NCBI GenBank assembly: GCA_029258405.1
Contig: JARHYY010000058.1
Location: forward strand, 1-20,046
Direction: 5' to 3'
Source of the DNA: Helicobacteraceae bacterium
GTDB taxonomy: Bacteria; Campylobacterota; Campylobacteria; Campylobacterales; Helicobacteraceae
Length of the DNA: 20,046 nucleotides
Positions within the stretch are counted from its first letter, which is position 1, and every line of letters begins with the position of its first letter. A program made the position numbers and the translations under genes. This document shows positions 15,679 to 20,046 of the stretch, in pieces. Below the pieces are notes generated by a model, which saw only the letters and a list, made by a program, of their open reading frames with translations, was not told the origin of the DNA and ran no database searches.

Positions 15679-16878
15679 TTATTTAATAATATTAGTTACT
15701 ACACCTGCACCAACAGTTTTCCCACCCTCTCGAATAGCAAAACGAGTTTCCTTTTCAAGGGCAATGGGTGCAATAAGCTCAACAGTAATTTTCACATTGT
15801 CACCGGGCATAACCATTTCTGTGCCTTCTGGAAGAACGATAGAGCCGGTTACATCAGTTGTCCTTACATAAAATTGAGGGCGATAGCCATTGAGAAATGG
15901 TGTATGCCTACCACCCTCATCTTTTGATAAAATATATACTTCTGCCTCAAATTTTGTATGGGGTGTAATAGAGCCAACTTTGCAAAGAACCATACCTCTT
16001 TCAACTTCCTCTTTTTTTGTGCCTCGAAGAAGAATGCCTACATTATGTCCAGCTTTTCCCTCGCTAAGTTCTTTTCTAAACATTTCTACGCCAGTTACTG
16101 TTGTTTTTTGAGTATCACGAATACCTACAATCTCTACTTCATCGCCAACTTTTATAACACCCCTTTCAATTCTTCCTGTAACCACAGTTCCACGCCCAGC
16201 AATAGAGAACACATCTTCAATAGGCATCAAAAAAGGCTTATCTGTATCTCTTTTAGGTGTAGGGATATAGTTATCTACTTCTGCCATAAGCTTGAGGATT
16301 TTTTCACTCCATTCTCCTAAATTTCCTGTTTTTGCTTCTTCTAAAGCTTTTAATGCAGAACCAGCTACAATAGGGGTATCATCGCCGGGAAAATCATATG
16401 CACTTAAAAGCTCGCGAACTTCCATTTCAACAAGCTCAAGCAATTCCGCATCATCAACCATATCTTCTTTATTCAAGAAAACAACAATATAGGGGACACC
16501 AACTTGTCGAGAAAGTAAAATATGCTCTCTTGTCTGTGGCATCGGACCATCTGCAGCAGAAACTACAAGAACCGCTCCATCCATTTGTGCTGCACCTGTA
16601 ATCATATTTTTCACATAATCAGCATGCCCGGGACAATCCACATGGGCATAATGACGATTTTCTGTTTCATACTCGATGTGAGAGGTTGCAATAGTAATGC
16701 CCCTTTCTTTTTCTTCTGGTGCATTATCAATGTTATCATAATCTTTAAGCTCTGCCAAGCCTTTTACAGATAGAACAGCTGAAATAGCAGCACTTAGAGT
16801 AGTTTTGCCATGATCAACATGCCCAATAGTACCAATATTCACATGAGGTTTGGTACTTTCAAACTTTTCTTTAGCCAT
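15679..16878 (-). CDS. tuf: Elongation factor Tu
   Basis: EF-Tu is the GTPase that delivers aminoacyl-tRNA to the ribosomal A site. From the ATG at 16878 it has 399 residues (MAKEKFESTKPHVNIGTIGH...), the normal length. Motifs are GHVDHGKT at 19-26, RGITIATS from 60, DCPGH at 81-85 and NKED at 136-139. Domains II and III follow, ending in GAGVVTNIIK. An in-frame TTG six bases upstream (16884) also opens the frame. The ATG is preferred because AGGAG (16890-16886) lies exactly seven nt before it and the protein then begins like its relatives. It is 100 bp after tRNA-Thr(GGU) and just before rpmG. Confidence 0.98.
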   Translation of the reverse strand: MAKEKFESTKPHVNIGTIGHVDHGKTTLSAAISAVLSVKGLAELKDYDNIDNAPEEKERGITIATSHIEYETENRHYAHVDCPGHADYVKNMITGAAQMDGAVLVVSAADGPMPQTREHILLSRQVGVPYIVVFLNKEDMVDDAELLELVEMEVRELLSAYDFPGDDTPIVAGSALKALEEAKTGNLGEWSEKILKLMAEVDNYIPTPKRDTDKPFLMPIEDVFSIAGRGTVVTGRIERGVIKVGDEVEIVGIRDTQKTTVTGVEMFRKELSEGKAGHNVGILLRGTKKEEVERGMVLCKVGSITPHTKFEAEVYILSKDEGGRHTPFLNGYRPQFYVRTTDVTGSIVLPEGTEMVMPGDNVKITVELIAPIALEKETRFAIREGGKTVGAGVVTNIIK

Positions 16879-16943
16879 AATCAAACTCCTAAACTCAATT
16901 TTAAACTAAAAAGGGTCTTAACCCAAAAAAACGCTAAACAAAA

Positions 16944-16949
16944 ATTATA
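16944..16949 (-). promoter_or_regulatory. Candidate -10 box between tRNA-Thr and tuf
   Basis: The minus strand reads TATAAT here, 65 bp before the tuf start and 29 bp after the tRNA-Thr(GGU) gene, with no clear -35 box. A perfect -10 without a -35 is typical of Helicobacter housekeeping promoters. It would let tuf be expressed apart from the tRNAs. Chance occurrence in AT-rich DNA is possible. Confidence 0.4.
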
Positions 16950-16978
16950 ATTCCAAATCAAACAAATAAGGAAATAAA

Positions 16979-17053
16979 TGGAGCCCATAAGCGGGATTGA
17001 ACCGCCGACCTCTTCCTTACCAAGGAAGTGCTCTGCCACTGAGCTATATGGGC
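16979..17053 (-). tRNA. trnT: tRNA-Thr (anticodon GGU)
   Basis: The 75-nt cloverleaf has encoded CCA. The acceptor arms are GCCCATA and TATGGGC with discriminator T. The anticodon GGT (17021-17019) sits in loop TTGGTAA on a CTTCC-GGAAG stem. The T arm carries GGTTCAATCC. It reads ACC and ACU codons. It is the fourth tRNA of the cluster before tuf, in the position of E. coli thrT. Confidence 0.97.
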
Positions 17054-17116
17054 ACAACCAAAAAGGCGTATCAGAGGAACTAAGAACCAACTAGTGAAGA
17101 AATCAGCTCCCAGAAA

Positions 17117-17193
17117 TGGAGCGGGAAACGGGGCTCGAACCCGCGACCCTCAGCTTGGAAGGCTGATGCTCTAGCCAACTGAGCTATTCCCGC
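17117..17193 (-). tRNA. trnG: tRNA-Gly (anticodon UCC)
   Basis: The 77-nt cloverleaf has encoded CCA and acceptor stem GCGGGAA paired with TTCCCGC, discriminator T. The anticodon TCC (17159-17157) is in loop CTTCCAA on a TCAGC-GCTGA stem. It reads GGA and GGG codons. It is the third tRNA of the cluster, in the position of E. coli glyT. Confidence 0.97.
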
Positions 17194-17225
17194 AACAAAG
17201 CTATGAATATAATAAATACAAATAA

Positions 17226-17310
<85 letters not shown>

Positions 17311-17366
17311 TTGATTTTTGCATCTATTTTTTACGCCTTTGCTGGTCAAACACTGAACTTAAAGTA

Positions 17367-17447
<81 letters not shown>

Positions 17448-17460
17448 TTTAAGAAATACA

Positions 17461-17489
17461 ATTATACAAATTTCTTTTTTAAAAGTCAA
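17461..17489 (-). promoter_or_regulatory. Consensus promoter of the tRNA-tuf operon
   Basis: On the minus strand TTGACT (17489-17484) and a perfect TATAAT (17466-17461) are separated by exactly 17 bp. Transcription would start near 17454, leaving a leader of about 12 nt before tRNA-Thr(UGU). Both boxes and the spacing match the strongest class of sigma-70-type promoter, as expected for a stable RNA operon. This is one of only two full two-box promoters seen in the window. Confidence 0.85.
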
Positions 17490-17548
17490 GTGCCTTGAGT
17501 GCATCCATTTTTTAAAACAGTCATAATTTATTACTGAAACGCTACCGT

Positions 17549-19156
17549 TCAAAAAGGTGAGGACGATTCATAAACTTGTAAATATTGTTCATAAGTACCT
17601 TTAAAATCAATAACAATATTATTTTCTTTAAATTCAATAATACGGTTAGCATAAGCATCAATAAGCTCTCTGTCATGGCTTATACAAATGATATTTCCTT
17701 GATATTTGTATAAAGCTTCTCCAAGAGATATAATAGATTCTAAGTCTAGATGGTTTGTAGGCTCATCGAGCACTAAAAAATTACCCCCTTCAAGCATAAT
17801 TTTACTAAGCATAAGGCGATGCTTCTCACCACCGCTCAAAGATTGTACATTTTTTTCTTGTTCTTGTCCGCTAAAAAGCATTCTACCTAAGGCATTGCGA
17901 ATTTCTGCACTCTCTTTTTTCTTGTCAAAATTTCTTAACCATTCATAAAGACTTTCCTCGCCAAAAATAAGTTCTGTGGCATTTTGAGGAAAATAGCTAT
18001 ATTGTATAGTTGTTCCCCATTTGATGCTTCCTTGCTCTGCCTTAAGCTCTTCAAATATAAGTTTACAAAAAGTGCTTTTACCAATACCATTTCGTCCTAT
18101 AAGAGCTATTTTATCATTAGGTAAAATATTGAGATTAAGATTTTTTATAATATTTGAGTCATCATAGCTAAAATATAGGTTTTCAATATTTAAAACTTCA
18201 TTACCTATTGATTTCTTAGGTTTAAAAATAATATTTGGGTCTCTTCTGCTTGAAGTTTCTAGTTCTTGTATGTTGAGCTTTTCAAGTTGTTTAGCTCGAC
18301 TTGTAGCTTGCCTTGCTTTAGAGGCATTAGCAGAAAAACGAGCGATAAAATGTTCTAGCTCCTCTTTTTCTTTAAGTTTTTTATTGCGTTCCATTGATTT
18401 TTGTTGAACTATAAGCTTTGAGGCTATATACCAATCGTCATAGTTTCCGCTAAATTCTCGTATCTTTTTAAAATCTAAATCTAATATATGTGTGCAAACA
18501 CTATTGAGAAAATGTCTATCATGGCTTATAACTACTAGAACACCTTCATGGCATTTAAGTTTTTCTTCTAAATAGCTTATTGTTTTTAAATCTAAATTAT
18601 TTGTTGGCTCATCAAGAAATAAAACATCGGGTTGGAGAAAAAGTACTTGTGCTAGAAGTATTTTAAACTTATCACTGCCTGTAAGCATCTTCATGAGCAT
18701 ACTGTGGCAGGAATTTTTAAAACCGAGATCTTCTAAGAGCTTTTCTATAATTATAGCACTTTGGTATGTAGAATCTTCTTCTGCACAAATTATTTCAAGT
18801 TCAGCAAGTCGCTTATTAGTGCTTTCGTCATCAAAATTGCCTGTTTCGTAAATCTTTTCTTTTTCTTTCATGGCATCAAATAATCGTTTATTGCCATACA
18901 AAACCGCATCTTGCAGACTAAAATCTTCAAAAGCATATTGATTCTGCCCTAAAACACCAATACGAGTATTTGGAGCAAAGCAGACTTCGCCACTACTTGG
19001 CTCAATATGCCCACTCAAAATACTTAATAATGTGCTTTTTCCTGCACCATTAGCACCAATTAAACCATATTTTTTGCCTGCATCAAGTTTTAGATTTACA
19101 TTTTCAAAAAGCTTCTTTGTCGCATATTGCATACTCAAATTAGTTATCTGAACCAT
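17549..19156 (-). CDS. ABC-F family ATPase, YbiT type
   Basis: ABC-F proteins are soluble twin-ATPase proteins without membrane segments. Most act on the ribosome at the E site, and some give antibiotic resistance or help stalled ribosomes. In this 535-residue protein the first ATPase has Walker A GANGAGKS at 34-41, Walker B DEPTNNLD at 182-189 and SHDRH at 211-215. Its signature is degenerate (LTGSDK at 158-163), which also fits what I recall of E. coli YbiT. A charged linker spans about 241-318 and includes FSANASKARQATSRAKQ. The second ATPase has GRNGIGKS at 354-361, LSGGEKHR at 440-447, DEPTNHLD at 464-471 and SHDRE at 493-497. The overall sequence resembles E. coli YbiT. The ATG follows AAGGA by 6 nt. 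Its exact job is unknown; a translation role fits its neighbours. Confidence 0.93.
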   Translation of the reverse strand: MVQITNLSMQYATKKLFENVNLKLDAGKKYGLIGANGAGKSTLLSILSGHIEPSSGEVCFAPNTRIGVLGQNQYAFEDFSLQDAVLYGNKRLFDAMKEKEKIYETGNFDDESTNKRLAELEIICAEEDSTYQSAIIIEKLLEDLGFKNSCHSMLMKMLTGSDKFKILLAQVLFLQPDVLFLDEPTNNLDLKTISYLEEKLKCHEGVLVVISHDRHFLNSVCTHILDLDFKKIREFSGNYDDWYIASKLIVQQKSMERNKKLKEKEELEHFIARFSANASKARQATSRAKQLEKLNIQELETSSRRDPNIIFKPKKSIGNEVLNIENLYFSYDDSNIIKNLNLNILPNDKIALIGRNGIGKSTFCKLIFEELKAEQGSIKWGTTIQYSYFPQNATELIFGEESLYEWLRNFDKKKESAEIRNALGRMLFSGQEQEKNVQSLSGGEKHRLMLSKIMLEGGNFLVLDEPTNHLDLESIISLGEALYKYQGNIICISHDRELIDAYANRIIEFKENNIVIDFKGTYEQYLQVYESSSPF

Positions 19157-19197
19157 TAATCATCCTTTGAATCATCTCCATTAGAGCACCCTATGCT

Positions 19198-19227
19198 ATT
19201 ATATATTTTTTTAACTCATAGTGTCAA
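19198..19227 (-). promoter_or_regulatory. Consensus promoter of the ABC-F gene
   Basis: On the minus strand a perfect TTGACA (19227-19222) and a perfect TATAAT (19203-19198) are spaced 18 bp apart. Transcription would start near 19191, giving a leader of about 35 nt before the ATG at 19156. The match is strong for a genus where the -35 box is often weak. Confidence 0.85.
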
Positions 19228-19270
19228 GAAAGAGAATCAGAACTTTTTACTTGAGCTTTATAATATTAAG

Positions 19271-19412
19271 TTAAGTAGGTTGAAATTTATCAAGATTGAT
19301 ATTTGCTCCGGGTGTAAAGCCACATTGGATATATCTGAACTAACATTAATATAAAGCACTCACATAAGGGCTCGGTGATAGCTATGTAAATTTAGATGTA
19401 AGTAGTGTTATT
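19271..19412 (-). pseudogene. Possible decayed autotransporter or outer-membrane protein remnant
   Basis: On the minus strand, peptide-like stretches run in series but change frame. NNTTYI (from 19412) is followed in another frame by NLHSYHRALM, a TGA stop, then VLYINVSSDISNVA (to 19318). After a further frame change comes FTPGANINLDKFQPT, ending at a stop at 19271. Asn, Ser, Thr and Gly-rich strings such as these resemble passenger domains of VacA-like Helicobacter autotransporters. The family call is inference, since no domain is complete. If real, this is a fragment with at least two frameshifts and one nonsense change. Confidence 0.35.
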
Positions 19413-19691
19413 TTCTTATAGCTTCCAAAACTAGAGAGCTATTAAGATAACATAAAGCTTTAATGCTCATTGGCATATATTCTAAATAACCAAAAAGATT
19501 TTTTCTTGAACATATAAAAACTTAGTATAGACGTTGAATATTTGATGTTTTCGTGCAAAATCTCATATTTTAATTACAACATTTAAAAATCTATACAATG
19601 TCGTTCTTGGAGTAAAACATATCTTACTTTGGCTGTGCAGTAATTCAACCTATTTAGTATTATATCTCTGTCTTTTTTGTCCTAAACCATA

Positions 19692-19719
19692 AAATTGGGA
19701 TAAATAGAGAATCTTTTTA
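19692..19719 (-). repeat. Right copy of the 28-nt inverted sequence
   Basis: This is the minus-strand partner of 373-400, with two mismatches. The sequence around it does not align further with the left copy by eye, so the shared unit seems short. It lies in DNA with no intact gene, as does the other copy. Confidence 0.7.
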
Positions 19720-19873
19720 ATGGGTAACATTCTCCTAGGGCTTCTTTAAAGCTATCGACAGGTTAGCTTTAAAAATTTATATAATTATTATTAAACGAGG
19801 TTTATCCTTACTCTATATATACTCATGTGAGAGCAAAGGGGTCATATTCCTCATATAAGCTATAAAAGAATTA

Positions 19874-19929
19874 AAGAGCTTATCATATACACTTTTTAAC
19901 TGATTGGATATATCATATTATAAGCTCTT
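19874..19929. repeat. 10-bp inverted repeat in the right flank
   Basis: AAGAGCTTAT (19874-19883) and ATAAGCTCTT (19920-19929) are perfect inverted arms with a 36-nt spacer. A shorter relative of the arm (TATAAGCT) occurs just upstream at about 19855-19862. No U-run or gene end is nearby, so the role is unknown. Confidence 0.4.
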
Positions 19930-20046
19930 AATGTATTTTGGTATATATAGATGTATCTTTAATACTTTTAAGTATTACATGTTATATATAACTCTTTAAA
20001 GTGAATGTCATATTCAATCTCAGCTTGTATATGAGATATATTTGCT

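Larger units (their letters stand above)
19230..20046. other. AT-rich stretch without intact genes
   Basis: No open frame of useful length is present on either strand. The DNA is AT-rich with frequent stops. It includes a probable decayed coding remnant (19271-19412, described separately), one copy of the inverted 28-nt sequence shared with the left end (19692-19719), and a 10-bp inverted repeat at 19874-19929. I see no tRNA, rRNA, insertion sequence or CRISPR structure. Confidence 0.6.

Noticed and set aside
16879..16884. Upstream TTG start for tuf adding two residues
   Set aside because: The ATG at 16878 has AGGAG at seven nt and gives the standard N terminus. The TTG would sit almost on top of the ribosome binding site.
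19961..19976. Short palindrome AATACTT-TT-AAGTATT
   Set aside because: A 7-bp AT-only palindrome is expected by chance in DNA of this composition.

Overview
The window reads as a chromosomal segment from an epsilonproteobacterium of the Helicobacter type, probably an enterohepatic Helicobacter. Three things point there: a single 2876-residue open frame that joins RNA polymerase beta and beta-prime (a fusion known from Helicobacter and Wolinella), EF-G, EF-Tu and L33 sequences very close to what I recall of the Helicobacter pylori proteins, and the strongly AT-rich intergenic DNA. The species cannot be fixed from sequence reading alone.

Every confident gene lies on the minus strand, so the functional order runs from high to low coordinates. 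At the upstream end is an ABC-F ATPase of the YbiT type (19156-17549) with its own consensus promoter. Next comes a second consensus promoter driving tRNA-Thr(UGU), tRNA-Tyr(GUA), tRNA-Gly(UCC), tRNA-Thr(GGU) and tuf, the same order as E. coli thrU-tyrU-glyT-thrT-tufB. Then follow rpmG, tRNA-Trp(CCA), secE, nusG, rplK, rplA, rplJ, rplL, the fused rpoBC, rpsL, rpsG and fusA. The block gathers translation elongation factors, ribosomal proteins, the core RNA polymerase, NusG and the SecE translocase subunit into what could be one very long transcription unit with internal processing sites and secondary promoters.

Regulatory structure is visible between the genes. There is a bulged hairpin in the rplA-rplJ gap (candidate L10-type autoregulatory leader), a 10-bp hairpin between rplL and rpoBC (candidate attenuator or RNase site), a 12-bp hairpin between rpmG and tRNA-Trp, an AT-rich 10-bp hairpin just after rpoBC, and candidate promoters before tuf and before rpsL. 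I see no hairpin followed by a clean U-run, so no classical intrinsic terminator is called.

The two ends (about 1-613 and 19230-20046) hold no intact gene. They are AT-rich and carry short peptide-like stretches broken by stops and frame changes. At the right end, one such stretch on the minus strand looks like a decayed outer-membrane or autotransporter passenger gene. The two ends also share a 28-nt sequence in opposite orientation (26 of 28 identical), about 19.3 kb apart. I found no CRISPR array, insertion sequence, rRNA or clear new system. The core is a well-conserved housekeeping block, and the least explained material is in the flanks.
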